A DNA stretch of 64,000 nucleotides from Selenobaculum gibii (GTDB lineage: Bacteria; Bacillota; Negativicutes; ICN-92133), in assembly GCF_030273445.1 (NCBI RefSeq), contig NZ_CP120678.1, positions 256,401-320,400 of the forward strand, given 5' to 3'. Shown in pieces: positions 9,219 to 23,208 of this stretch (position 1 is the stretch's first letter; each line of letters opens with the position of its first letter). The notes beneath the pieces were generated by a model that saw nothing but the letters and a program-made list of their open reading frames with translations, was not told the origin of the DNA and made no database searches. A program made the translations under genes and the position numbers.

Positions 9219-10091
9219 TTATTCTTTTTCTAAAACTTTAATTAGAGCTTGTGTACCGTAATTTTCTCCACCCTTGTGTGCAAGTTCTTCATATAAAGTT
9301 TTTGCAAGTGTAAGCCCTGGTAAATGAAGATTCATTTCCGCAGCAGAATCTAATGCGATTTTCATATCCTTAATAAAATGCTTGACGAAAAATCCTGGGT
9401 TGTAGTCTCCTTTAATAATGCGCGGGGCAAGATTACTTAATGACCAACTGCCTGCTGCGCCAGTTGAAATGCTATCTAGCACTGAGTTTGGGTCAAGACC
9501 AACTTTTTTTGCATAAACAATCGCTTCGCATACACCCATCATATTGGAAGCGATGACAATTTGATTGCACATCTTCGTATATTGTCCTGCGCCTGCACTG
9601 CCTTGCAGTTTGATATTTGTTCCTAAAAGCTGTAAGATTGGCAAAGCTTTTTCAAATACTTCCCTCTCGCCGCCGACCATAATGGCAAGCTGTCCGTTTT
9701 TTGCACCAATGTCGCCGCCAGAAACAGGCGCATCTAGTGCAAATAAATTTTTGTTCTTAGCTGCATTGGCAATTTTTTTTGCAAGAGTAGGGCTGGAAGT
9801 TGTCATATCAATACAGTAAGTACCAGGACGGGCATGATCTAAAATACCATCATGAAAATATACTTCTTCGACATCTTTTGGATAGCCAACCATAGTGATG
9901 ATGAAATTACACTTCTCTGCAATTGCTTTTGATGAATCCGCCCAAACGGCGCCTTTCTCTAAAAGTTCAGCTGCTTTTGTTTTTGTACGTGTATAAACAT
10001 GTACTTTGTAATTATCGTTGAGTAAATGAGTTGCCATGCTTTTTCCCATAACTCCGATACCGATAAATCCAATTGTTAGATTTTCTTTCAT
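9219..10091 (-). CDS. NAD(P)-dependent beta-hydroxyacid dehydrogenase (3-hydroxyisobutyrate dehydrogenase / tartronate semialdehyde reductase family)
   Basis: A 290-residue enzyme with the N-terminal Rossmann motif GFIGIGVMGKSMATHLL. The substrate-binding signature is DAPVSGGDIGAKNGQLAIMVGG near residue 120, and the catalytic lysine region KMCNQIVIASNMM lies near residue 170. The family oxidises or reduces 3-hydroxyisobutyrate, tartronate semialdehyde, succinic semialdehyde and similar C3-C4 compounds. The substrate cannot be told from sequence, and the neighbours give no pathway clue. It is a single-gene unit on the minus strand with a GGAG-type site just upstream of ATG 10091. Confidence 0.85.
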   Translation of the reverse strand: MKENLTIGFIGIGVMGKSMATHLLNDNYKVHVYTRTKTKAAELLEKGAVWADSSKAIAEKCNFIITMVGYPKDVEEVYFHDGILDHARPGTYCIDMTTSSPTLAKKIANAAKNKNLFALDAPVSGGDIGAKNGQLAIMVGGEREVFEKALPILQLLGTNIKLQGSAGAGQYTKMCNQIVIASNMMGVCEAIVYAKKVGLDPNSVLDSISTGAAGSWSLSNLAPRIIKGDYNPGFFVKHFIKDMKIALDSAAEMNLHLPGLTLAKTLYEELAHKGGENYGTQALIKVLEKE

Positions 10092-10441
10092 GATAAGATC
10101 TCCTCTTTTTCCTTACAACTTAGGATATATAAAGTAAAACTAAATTAAAGGATTAATTCACTTTCAGGTGAAATTTATTTTAGTTAGAATTATACAATAA
10201 CTTAGAAAAAATGACTAGAAGAGTATGATAAATTTAAAGGATACATGTGGATTTATAAATAGGTTAAAAAGAGATTTATAAAAGAGTAGCAAAGAGTAAT
10301 CAATTATTTTAGTCATTGTATCAATTTTTTGCTTTTTAGAGAGTTAACAAAAGTTTAAATATTTTCTTTAATAGAAATAAAAGGATTTGACTATTGCTGG
10401 GAAGTGTGAGAAAATGTCTTAGTTTACTCTATTTTATTTAA
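10092..10441. other. AT-rich intergenic region between divergent genes
   Basis: About 350 bases between the dehydrogenase start and the wecA promoter. It is very AT rich with short A and T tracts. I see no ORF with a ribosome site, no strong hairpin and no recognisable RNA. Confidence 0.6.
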
Positions 10442-10470
10442 TTGACAGTCTAGAATTAGTGATGTACAAT
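10442..10470 (+). promoter_or_regulatory. Sigma-A promoter of wecA
   Basis: TTGACA (10442-10447), a 17-base spacer and TACAAT (10465-10470), a near-consensus housekeeping promoter 32 bases upstream of the wecA start. Confidence 0.85.
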
Positions 10471-10502
10471 GGGGTTGTTGTATAGAAAAGGGGTGCGAAA
10501 AT

Positions 10503-11540
10503 ATGATGCCGGATTATGTTTTGGCGTTTATTATTGCGATAGTAGTAGCCTATATTTTGACGCCTAGAGTAATTTCTTTAGCGAATAAAACAGGAGCAAT
10601 GGATGCGCCTGATGAGAGAAAAGTTCATAGTAAACCTATTCCTCGTATAGGTGGGCTTGCGATATATTTTGCTTTTATGGTAGCAGCTTTATTTACGGTG
10701 GATTTGACGAAAGAAGTCGTAGGGCTGTTAACTGGTGCTACAGTAATTCTAATTGTAGGGATTATTGACGATTTTAAGTCTTTGCCAGCAAAAGTTAAAC
10801 TGATGGGGCAGATTATTGCAGCGATTGTATTAGTGTTATTTGATGTTCGAATTGATTGCATTACGAATCCATTTGGTGATATGTTTTTCTTGAGTGAATA
10901 TTTAGCAATTCCAATTACGATATTTTGGATTGTTGGCTTGACGAATACTGTGAATTTAATTGATGGGTTGGATGGATTAGCAGCTGGTGTATCAACGATT
11001 GCTGCGATAACAATATTATTGGTTGCGTTGCAGCAGGGATTCTTACTTGTTGCGGTGCTTACAGCTGCCCTTGCAGGGGCTGCAATGGGATTCTTACAAT
11101 ATAACTTTAATCCAGCTAAGATTTTCATGGGTGATACAGGAAGTATGTTTTTGGGTTATATGTTAGCAGGAATTTCTGTATTAGGAGCGGTAAAAAGTGC
11201 AGCAACGATAGCTTTAATCGTGCCGATTTTGGCACTTGGACTTCCGATTCTTGATACGACTTTTGCGATTGTTCGCAGATATTTAAATGGAACACCGATA
11301 TTTAAGCCGGACAGAGGACATTTACATCATAGACTCTTGGATATGGGCTTTACGCAAAAACAAGCAGTATTGTTGATGTATGTAATTAGCGGTGGGCTTG
11401 GGTTAAGTGCGATTGCACTTACGGAAGTGAGCCGAGGTTTTGGCCTTTTAATTATTTTAGCTGTTACCTGCGCTGTTGTTTTTGGCGCGAAAAAGATTGG
11501 CATTTTAAAAACGAAGAAATCTATTGAAACGAATCAATAA
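10503..11540 (+). CDS. wecA: Undecaprenyl-phosphate GlcNAc-1-phosphate transferase, WecA/TagO family
   Basis: Polytopic membrane enzyme of 345 residues that transfers a UDP-linked GlcNAc-1-P to undecaprenyl phosphate, starting surface polysaccharide or O-antigen/teichoic-type polymers. Motifs of the MraY/WecA superfamily are present. DAPDERKVHSKPIPRIGG is near residue 30, GIIDDFKSLPAKVK near residue 88, NLIDGLDGLAAG near residue 150 and FMGDTGSMFLGY near residue 208. The cytoplasmic RGHLHHRLLDMG loop contains the conserved His residues. An AAGGGG site precedes the paired ATG codons at 10503/10506. wecB follows, giving the substrate-lipid and sugar-epimerase pair. Confidence 0.92.
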   Translation: MMPDYVLAFIIAIVVAYILTPRVISLANKTGAMDAPDERKVHSKPIPRIGGLAIYFAFMVAALFTVDLTKEVVGLLTGATVILIVGIIDDFKSLPAKVKLMGQIIAAIVLVLFDVRIDCITNPFGDMFFLSEYLAIPITIFWIVGLTNTVNLIDGLDGLAAGVSTIAAITILLVALQQGFLLVAVLTAALAGAAMGFLQYNFNPAKIFMGDTGSMFLGYMLAGISVLGAVKSAATIALIVPILALGLPILDTTFAIVRRYLNGTPIFKPDRGHLHHRLLDMGFTQKQAVLLMYVISGGLGLSAIALTEVSRGFGLLIILAVTCAVVFGAKKIGILKTKKSIETNQ

Positions 11541-11544
11541 TATT

Positions 11545-11564
11545 AGGCAGGTGTAGACCTGCCT
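11545..11564 (+). terminator. Intercistronic hairpin between wecA and wecB
   Basis: An 8-bp perfect stem (AGGCAGGT/ACCTGCCT) with a GTAG loop and only a weak T-rich tail. More likely an attenuator or processing hairpin than a full terminator, since wecB starts 30 bases later without a clear promoter. Confidence 0.5.
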
Positions 11565-11593
11565 ATTCTTTACAAACTGGAAGGAGTAATGAA

Positions 11594-12742
11594 ATGCTAA
11601 AAGTAATGACTGTATTTGGTACGCGTCCGGAAGCAATAAAAATGGCGCCGGTTGTATTGGAATTGACAAAATATCCTGATTTAATTCAGCCGATTGTAGC
11701 GGTTACGGCGCAACATCGTGAAATGCTTGATCAGGTGCTTCATTTATTTGATATAAAACCTGATTATGATTTGGATATTATGGCGCAGGGGCAAACTCTC
11801 TTTGATATCACTTGTAAAGCTATGCAAGGGTTAAATCGTGTACTCAGTGAGTCAAAACCGGATATTGTATTGGTACATGGCGATACAACGACGACATTTG
11901 CAGGAGCCTTGGCAGCGTTTTATCATCAAACTGAAATTGGGCATGTGGAAGCAGGCCTTAGAACGCATAATAAATATTCACCATATCCAGAGGAAATGAA
12001 TCGCAAGCTTACGGGTTCACTTACAGATATGCATTTTGCTCCTACAGCTACGGCGAGCAATAATTTACGTCAAGAAAATATTAAAGAAGAAGCGATTTTT
12101 GTTACAGGTAATACGGTAATTGATGCGCTTCTTGCAACGGTTAACGAAAAATTTGAGTTTTCGAATGAAGTTTTGCGGAAAATCGACTATAAAAATCGTA
12201 AAGTTGTTTTAGTTACAACGCATCGCAGGGAAAATCTTGGTGAACCAATGCGTCATGTTTATCAAGCATTGCGTGATTTGGTCAACGAGTTTGAAGACAT
12301 TGAAATCGTTTTCCCTGTACATAAAAATCCTAAAGTCCGTGAAGTAGTAGAAAGTGAATTAGGCGGACTCGCGCGGGTAAATTTAATTGATCCTCTTGAT
12401 TATGAACCCTTTGCGAATCTTTTGGCGCGCTCTTATTTAGTACTTACAGATTCAGGTGGAATTCAAGAAGAAGCACCAGCATTAGGTAAGCCTGTATTGG
12501 TCCTTCGTGATACAACGGAACGTCCTGAAGCGATTGACGCAGGTACGGTGAAACTCATCGGTACCGATAAAATGAAAATATATAATGAGGCAAAATTATT
12601 GCTGTCAAATAAAAAGGAATATGAAAGAATGGCGAATGCTTGTAACCCATATGGTGATGGACAAGCTGCAAGAAGAATCGTTGAGGCTATTTTGTGGAAA
12701 CATGGCTTACGATCTGAAAAACCTGGGTCGTTTGAGTTTTAA
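11594..12742 (+). CDS. wecB: UDP-N-acetylglucosamine 2-epimerase (non-hydrolysing)
   Basis: Cytoplasmic enzyme of 382 residues converting UDP-GlcNAc to UDP-ManNAc for surface polysaccharide synthesis. Recognisable blocks are VFGTRPEAIKMAPV at the N terminus, VHGDTTTTFAGALAAFY and HVEAGLRT near residues 95-120. PYPEEMNRKL, TTHRRENLG near residue 212, and the nucleotide-binding SGGIQEEAPALGKPVLVLRDTTERPE near residue 290 complete the set. The ATG at 11594 follows GGAAGGAG. It probably shares the wecA promoter. Confidence 0.96.
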   Translation: MLKVMTVFGTRPEAIKMAPVVLELTKYPDLIQPIVAVTAQHREMLDQVLHLFDIKPDYDLDIMAQGQTLFDITCKAMQGLNRVLSESKPDIVLVHGDTTTTFAGALAAFYHQTEIGHVEAGLRTHNKYSPYPEEMNRKLTGSLTDMHFAPTATASNNLRQENIKEEAIFVTGNTVIDALLATVNEKFEFSNEVLRKIDYKNRKVVLVTTHRRENLGEPMRHVYQALRDLVNEFEDIEIVFPVHKNPKVREVVESELGGLARVNLIDPLDYEPFANLLARSYLVLTDSGGIQEEAPALGKPVLVLRDTTERPEAIDAGTVKLIGTDKMKIYNEAKLLLSNKKEYERMANACNPYGDGQAARRIVEAILWKHGLRSEKPGSFEF

Positions 12743-12747
12743 ATTTT

Positions 12748-12778
12748 AGAGTTACTGCTTTTGTAGTAACTCTTTTTT
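12748..12778 (+). terminator. Intrinsic terminator after wecB
   Basis: A 9-bp stem (12748-12756 with 12764-12772) followed by six T residues separates the polysaccharide genes from the ATP synthase operon. Confidence 0.85.
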
Positions 12779-12812
12779 ATCTATCTTCGGATAAAAGGAA
12801 GGAGGAGATCAT

Positions 12813-13031
12813 ATGAAAAAACGTGAAGAATCTACTCTGGCAGCAGCGGGATTTGCATTAGGGATAGGGATTAGCTTTGCAGTGATTATTGGGGTGGGAA
12901 TTTTTATTGGCAGGTGGATAGATGAGGTATTTTTGTCATCTCCTTGGGGAACAATAATAGGAATTGTTTTAGGTTTTATTACTGGCATGTGGTCAGTGTA
13001 TAAACGGCTAGTCGGGAAAAGTAAGATTTAA
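12813..13031 (+). CDS. atpZ: AtpZ-like small membrane protein (AtpZ/AtpI family)
   Basis: A 72-residue protein with two membrane helices separated by a short charged loop (GRWIDEVFLSSPWG), matching the AtpZ/AtpI-like family found upstream of F1Fo operons. Family members are implicated in Mg2+/Ca2+ entry or in c-ring assembly; its exact role here is inferred from position. GGAAGGAGGAG just before ATG 12813 is a strong ribosome site. A 325-base gap separates it from atpI, so it may be a separate transcription unit. Confidence 0.82.
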   Translation: MKKREESTLAAAGFALGIGISFAVIIGVGIFIGRWIDEVFLSSPWGTIIGIVLGFITGMWSVYKRLVGKSKI

Positions 13032-13356
13032 AAATTTTTAGGATGTCGGAAAAAGTGGGCGAATATTTTTTTATTGTAAGAATAGTAAGTTTTTTCAGAA
13101 AAAATAAGTTTAATTTATAAAATCATATAGCACAACTATAATCAATCGTGTATAATACAAACATGACAAAAATTCTTGTTTAAAATGTAAAAGAAGAGAG
13201 CTTTTTAGCAGAAAAATTTGGTTATTTTATATTTTTGTAAAGGATTTGCTGAGTCTTTGTCGAAGATAAATGGTTGTTATTGTAGATGGTCGCTATATTA
13301 ATTAAATTTATGTTTTGATTTAATTAGATTATGAGATAGAATTTTGTGGGGGAGAT
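13032..13356. other. Intergenic region before atpI, probable promoter region
   Basis: 325 bases, AT rich. A perfect TATAAT occurs at 13151-13156 but the matching -35 position is poor, so the ATP operon promoter is not resolved. No ORF, RNA or strong hairpin is seen. Confidence 0.5.
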
Positions 13357-13746
13357 ATGGAAAAAGTCTGGTGGGTGCATATTAGCCGAATTATTAAGCA
13401 ATATTTTATCAGCTTGATTATCGCTTGGGGTATACTTTATGCATATGGAAAACCAAGTTTGACATTTGGTGTTTTTGTTGGCGAATTGATTGGGGCAGTA
13501 TGTATTTTCATTATGGGAAATCGTATGTTAAAAAGTATTGATTTTTCGCCGGATGCTGCAGTTTTCACGATGAAGATAGGCTGGATGATTCGCTTATTTT
13601 TAATTTTGGGATGCTTAGCTGCGGTGATTCAGATTTCCGTATCATTGTTTTGGGCTGTGGTTACAGGATTTTTTTTAGCCGAGGTTATTATGCTGGCAAA
13701 TGCCGTGTATTGGATCTTGAAAAAAAATTCTGATAAACAAAAATAA
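13357..13746 (+). CDS. atpI: ATP synthase protein I (AtpI)
   Basis: A 129-residue membrane protein with four predicted hydrophobic segments in the first position of the ATP synthase gene set, directly before atpB. AtpI proteins assist assembly of the c-ring and are poorly conserved in sequence; identification rests on size, topology and location. GGGGGAG precedes the ATG. The stop is 33 bases before the chosen atpB start. Confidence 0.75.
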   Translation: MEKVWWVHISRIIKQYFISLIIAWGILYAYGKPSLTFGVFVGELIGAVCIFIMGNRMLKSIDFSPDAAVFTMKIGWMIRLFLILGCLAAVIQISVSLFWAVVTGFFLAEVIMLANAVYWILKKNSDKQK

Positions 13747-13779
13747 ATTTATAGACTACATAGCATGGGAGTGATTTGT

Positions 13780-14819
<1,040 letters not shown>

Positions 14820-14838
14820 TGGGAGAGTTTTGTGGATA

Positions 14839-14861
14839 AGGCGGCTGGTTTTCAGTCGCCT
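14839..14861 (+). other. Intercistronic hairpin between atpE and atpF
   Basis: A 9-bp stem (14839-14847 with 14853-14861, one G-T pair) without a T run. Possibly an mRNA-processing or stabilising structure that helps raise c-subunit over other subunits; this role is inference. Confidence 0.45.
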
Positions 14862-14892
14862 GCTTACCGTCATATAAGGAGGTGCCTAAAAA

Positions 14893-15389
14893 TTGATTGA
14901 TATTAATATGACTTTGGTTGCCCAGATTTTGAACTTCTTGATCTTGGTAGCTATTTTATATAAAGTGGCTTATAAGCCCTTATTAAAGGTTCTGAATGAA
15001 CGTGAAGCTAAGATTGCCGGACATATCAACGAGGCAGAAGCACAGCAAAATGCTGCTGAAGAATTAAAGGCAGAATATCAAAAACAATTGGCAAATGCGA
15101 GAATTCAGGCACAAGAAATCGTGGATAAAGCGATGAAAGCTGCCGCTGAAGAAAGAGATGCAAGCATTGCTGAAACAAAAGCTGAGACTGCTCGCATGTT
15201 AAAAGTTGCCCGTGAAGAAATTGCGCGTGAACAAGCAAAAGCCATTGCTGAGGTACGCGGTCAAGTTGTTGCTTTATCTATGGCAGCGGCTACAAAAGTT
15301 ATCGGTAACAATATTGATGAAACTGTAGATGCTAAATTAGTAGAAGAGTTCATTGATAAAATTGATGCTGAGAAAATAGGTGGTTTACC

Positions 15390-15396
<7 letters not shown>
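14893..15396 (+). CDS. atpF: F1Fo ATP synthase subunit b
   Basis: Peripheral stalk subunit, 167 residues: one N-terminal membrane helix (about residues 5-25) followed by a long charged alanine-rich coiled coil. It starts with TTG at 14893, which lies 10 bases after a perfect AAGGAGG (14876-14882); the next in-frame ATG (14908) would be too far. The 3' end overlaps atpH by 7 bases, suggesting translational coupling. Confidence 0.94.
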
Positions 15397-17479
<2,083 letters not shown>

Positions 17480-17499
17480 GTGCAGCGAGGTGATGTGAA

Positions 17500-19775
<2,276 letters not shown>

Positions 19776-19778
19776 CAA

Positions 19779-20189
19779 TTGGCTAATAAAATTAAGCTTG
19801 AAGTTGTTTCTCCAACTGAGGTCGTTTATACTGCTGATGCCAATATGGTTATCGTTCGCAGTAGCGGCGGAGAACTTGGTATTATGCCAGGACATGCGCC
19901 GCTCATTGCTGGACTTATTCCAGCTCCGGTTCGTGTAAAGAATGAAGAAGGTGAAATGCTGCTTGCTGTAAGTGGTGGTTTTATCGAAGTTCAGCCTACG
20001 AAAATTACGATTTTGGCTACTTGCGCGGAACTTGGAGATAAAATTGATGTAGAACGTGCCGAGAAAGCACGTCAAAGAGCATTAGAAAGATTAAATAACA
20101 AACAAAGTACAATTGATCTTGATCGTGCAGGCTTTGCGCTTAAACGTGCGACTGCTAGATTAAAAGCTGCGGGTAGAATTATACAGTAG
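19779..20189 (+). CDS. atpC: F1Fo ATP synthase subunit epsilon
   Basis: F1 regulatory subunit of 136 residues: N-terminal beta sandwich with the ELGIMPGHAPLIAGL motif and C-terminal two-helix arm (ERAEKARQRALERL) that can inhibit ATP hydrolysis. TTG start at 19779 behind AAGGGGGA, 3 bases after atpD. Last gene of the operon, followed by a terminator. Confidence 0.95.
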   Translation: MANKIKLEVVSPTEVVYTADANMVIVRSSGGELGIMPGHAPLIAGLIPAPVRVKNEEGEMLLAVSGGFIEVQPTKITILATCAELGDKIDVERAEKARQRALERLNNKQSTIDLDRAGFALKRATARLKAAGRIIQ

Positions 20190-20213
20190 TTTTAGTGAAA
20201 TGAAATAGGAGAA

Positions 20214-20247
20214 AAAGGCGTTGCTAGATGCAGCGTCTTTTTCTTTT
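20214..20247 (+). terminator. Terminator of the ATP synthase operon
   Basis: An 11-bp stem (20214-20224 with 20230-20240, two G-T pairs), a 5-base loop and a T-rich tail. Confidence 0.88.
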
Positions 20248-20313
20248 TTCTGTCGTATAGCAATAGAATAAAATGGTAAAAATATACTTAAGAAGTTTTA
20301 AGGAGGCTATACG

Positions 20314-21072
20314 ATGAAAAAGTATTTAAAGGTTATTATTTTATTTATTACTATTTTGCTAATACATAATATATGGATGTCGAAAGTAGAGAGTGTTCCA
20401 GTGATGACGGAGGAGCCGCTTTACCGCGCGATACAGGCAACAGGTGCGGAAGTTGAATCATTAACCATACATAGCTATGCAGTAGTCACGATGAAAGAAA
20501 ATGAAGTTGAAAACCTAGACAATGCCATAAATTACTTAGCAGAGCATTTTGAATTAAAGAAAGAAGAAATAGTAAAGGAAATTATTCAAAATAGTAAAGA
20601 GCGTAGTATAAAAATATGTGGTAATGTGGATGGTCAAAACATAAGTATTACATTAAAGAAATTATTTGCAGAAAATATCGCTGATAAAATACATTTAAGT
20701 ATCAAAATAGAGGAAGATCATCCGGAAAGTTATAACTTAACTTATAGAAAAGAAAAATTACTTGAAATTTTTCGAAAATTTTTTGTTGAGCCACACATTA
20801 CCACTTGCTTGGAAGGGTATCTTGATGGTAAACTAAGGAAGGGTGCGGCTGATTGTTGTATACGGGATGCACTAGATTCTATTGGTGCAGATATGAATAG
20901 CCGCGTAGATGGCGGAAACTATATTAGTGTGACTGGATATACATCTCTGATTGATGATAAAATTATAGCAGGTAATATACCAGTGAATATAAATATGGCT
21001 ATACGATATCATACTTTGGATAATCGAACTTATATAACGATTGGTTCGCCGCTAATTTTAGTTGAGTATTAA
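20314..21072 (+). CDS. ywmB: YwmB-like secreted protein (TATA-box-binding-like fold family)
   Basis: A 252-residue protein with an N-terminal membrane segment (about residues 5-22) and an exported domain. Sequence similarity to characterised proteins is not obvious by eye. Size, topology and position between the ATP synthase operon and murA-spoIID match YwmB of Bacillus, whose function is not established. AAGGAGG precedes the ATG. murA starts 39 bases after the stop. Confidence 0.65.
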   Translation: MKKYLKVIILFITILLIHNIWMSKVESVPVMTEEPLYRAIQATGAEVESLTIHSYAVVTMKENEVENLDNAINYLAEHFELKKEEIVKEIIQNSKERSIKICGNVDGQNISITLKKLFAENIADKIHLSIKIEEDHPESYNLTYRKEKLLEIFRKFFVEPHITTCLEGYLDGKLRKGAADCCIRDALDSIGADMNSRVDGGNYISVTGYTSLIDDKIIAGNIPVNINMAIRYHTLDNRTYITIGSPLILVEY

Positions 21073-21111
21073 TGTTGAATACGGGCGCATATGTGTTTGG
21101 GAGGATATAAA

Positions 21112-22371
21112 TTGGAAAAGTTAGTTATACATGGTGGCAATAGATTAGAAGGTACTGTAAAAATCAGTGGTGCGAAAAATGCTGTATTACCGATTATTGC
21201 AGCATCGCTATTAGGGCAAAGTCCTAGTTTGTTAGAAGAAGTACCTGACTTAGAAGATGTAAGAACGATTTCTAAAGTTCTTTGCCAGCTAGGTGTGAAT
21301 GTAGTAAATAAAGGCAATGATGTGCTCTATATAGATAGTAGTAAAATAACGAGTTGTGAAGCACCCTATGAATTGGTGCGAAAAATGCGCGCGTCTTTTT
21401 TGATTATGGGACCACTTCTTGCTAGATGTGGGCATGCAAAAATTTCTTTACCTGGTGGTTGTGCAATTGGAACTCGTCCAATTGATTTGCATCTAAAAGG
21501 GTTTGAAGCTCTTGGTGCAGAGATTGAAATAGGACATGGTTATATTGAAGCAAAAGCGCCAAATGGGTTAATGGGAGCAAAAATATATCTTGATTTTCCG
21601 AGTGTTGGTGCAACCGAAAATATTATTATGGCTGCTTCTATGGCGAAAGGTCAAACGATCATTGAAAATCCAGCGCATGAACCAGAAATTATTGACTTGG
21701 CGAATTACCTTAACATGATGGGGGCTAATATTCGTGGCGCGGGAACAAATGTAATCAAAATTGAAGGTGTGGAGCGCTTAGAGGGTAAAAACTACACGAT
21801 TATTCCTGACCGTATTGAAGCTGGGACTTATATGGTTGCAGCGGCAATGACAAAAGGCGATGTATATATTGAAAATGCAATTAGTGAACATTTAAAACCG
21901 GTGATTGCCAAATTAAAGGAAGCAAATGTAGAAATTATTGAAGATATTAATGGAATTCGTGTGCGTGGCAATGGACAGATAAAAGCAGTGGACATTAAAA
22001 CGCTGCCATATCCAGGTTTTCCGACCGATATGCAGGCGCAATTTATGGCAATGAGTACAATTGCCGAAGGTACGAGTGTTGTAAGTGAAACGGTATTTGA
22101 AAATCGCTTTATGCATGTGGATGAGTTAAAGCGCATGGGGGCAAATATTAAAATTGAAGGACGTAGTGCAGTTGTTGAAGGCGTAGCCAAATTGACTGGC
22201 TGTGAAGTAAAGGCAACAGATTTGCGTGCTGGTGCAGCTATGGTATTAGCTGGACTTGTTGCTGAAGGAGAAACTAGAGTTGGTTGTATTCATCATATTG
22301 ATCGTGGTTATGATGGTTTGGTAAATAAATTATGTGGTTTAGGTGCAGATATTGCGCGTGTAGATGAATAA
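21112..22371 (+). CDS. murA: UDP-N-acetylglucosamine 1-carboxyvinyltransferase
   Basis: First committed step of peptidoglycan synthesis, adding enolpyruvate from PEP to UDP-GlcNAc; target of fosfomycin. It has 419 residues. The catalytic Cys is in [18 protein letters not shown] (about residue 118) and [10 protein letters not shown] near residue 20 carries the PEP-binding Lys. TTG 21112 is preferred over ATG 21091 because GGGAGGA (21099-21105) lies just before it and the conserved EKLVIHGG start follows. Cys at the active site predicts normal fosfomycin sensitivity for this copy. Confidence 0.96.
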   Translation: MEKLVIHGGNRLEGTVKISGAKNAVLPIIAASLLGQSPSLLEEVPDLEDVRTISKVLCQLGVNVVNKGNDVLYIDSSKITSCEAPYELVRKMRASFLIMGPLLARCGHAKISLPGGCAIGTRPIDLHLKGFEALGAEIEIGHGYIEAKAPNGLMGAKIYLDFPSVGATENIIMAASMAKGQTIIENPAHEPEIIDLANYLNMMGANIRGAGTNVIKIEGVERLEGKNYTIIPDRIEAGTYMVAAAMTKGDVYIENAISEHLKPVIAKLKEANVEIIEDINGIRVRGNGQIKAVDIKTLPYPGFPTDMQAQFMAMSTIAEGTSVVSETVFENRFMHVDELKRMGANIKIEGRSAVVEGVAKLTGCEVKATDLRAGAAMVLAGLVAEGETRVGCIHHIDRGYDGLVNKLCGLGADIARVDE

Positions 22372-22377
22372 AAATAA

Positions 22378-22418
22378 GAAAGCACCATAACTGATTTTGG
22401 TTATGGTGCTTTCTTTGT
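22378..22418 (+). terminator. Terminator of murA
   Basis: A perfect 14-bp stem (22378-22391 with 22400-22413) with an 8-base loop and T-rich 3' side. Confidence 0.9.
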
Positions 22419-22440
22419 TATATGTGAAAGGGGCTTTTCT

Positions 22441-23088
22441 ATGATTTTGCGTAAAGAACGTGAGCTTGTTGTAGAATATGGACAAAAGATGGTTACTTCG
22501 GGATTAACTACAGGCACAGGGGGAAATCTAAGTATTTTTAATGAAACAGAACAATTATTTGCGATTAGCCCGAGCGGACTTGATTATTTTAAAACGGAAC
22601 CCGAGGATGTTGTTATTCTTGATTTAGATGGAAATGTTGTAGATGGAAAAAGAAAACCATCAAGCGAATACGACATGCATCGTATTTTTTATGAACGTCG
22701 TCCTCAAACAGGTGCTGTTGTACATACGCACTCAAAATATTCTGCGATTCTGGCGTGTTTAAATTGGAGCATTGAACCTGTACATTATTTGATTGGGTTT
22801 GCAGGAAAAAATGTTCGTTGTACAGATTATGAACCGTTTGGCAGTAAAAAACTTGCGATAAGTGCCTTTGAAGGAATGAAAGACCGCTATGCGGTTTTGC
22901 TGGGGAATCATGGTCTATTAACGATTGGAAATGATATAGATTATGCATTTAATACTGCCGAAGAGATTGAATTTTGTGCTGAAATTTATTATAAAACGAA
23001 GTTAGCTGGCAATCCGGTTACTTTATCAAGCGAGCAGATGGATGTTGTTTTAGAAAAATTTAAGACCTACGGACAGAAAAAACGTTAA
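22441..23088 (+). CDS. Class II aldolase/adducin family protein (L-fuculose-phosphate aldolase-like)
   Basis: Zinc-dependent aldolase fold of 215 residues. Family marks are TGTGGNLSIFN near residue 22, the catalytic Glu in PSSEYDMH near residue 76, the zinc His pair in VVHTHSKYSA near residue 93, and LGNHGLLTIG near residue 155. Related enzymes cleave fuculose-1-P, rhamnulose-1-P or ribulose-type sugars, or act in methionine salvage (MtnB). No neighbouring sugar gene points to a substrate. The last codons and stop lie inside a 70-bp perfect palindrome. Confidence 0.85.
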   Translation: MILRKERELVVEYGQKMVTSGLTTGTGGNLSIFNETEQLFAISPSGLDYFKTEPEDVVILDLDGNVVDGKRKPSSEYDMHRIFYERRPQTGAVVHTHSKYSAILACLNWSIEPVHYLIGFAGKNVRCTDYEPFGSKKLAISAFEGMKDRYAVLLGNHGLLTIGNDIDYAFNTAEEIEFCAEIYYKTKLAGNPVTLSSEQMDVVLEKFKTYGQKKR

Positions 23089-23141
23089 GAAAAAGCAGTA
23101 TAAAAATTTTTATACTGCTTTTTCTTAACGTTTTTTCTGTC
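23072..23141. repeat. 70-bp loop-free perfect palindrome acting as terminator
   Basis: Each half is 35 bases (23072-23106 and 23107-23141) and the halves are exact reverse complements with no central spacer. The left half contains the last codons and the TAA of the aldolase gene. T tracts in the right half make it a likely terminator. Its length and perfection exceed the other terminators of the window. Confidence 0.9.
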
Positions 23142-23208
23142 ATATTTATACTCTTTGCTGCATAGAATTTCTAAGGGTAGATGCGATTGTGGCGAAGGGG
23201 GCGTTTTT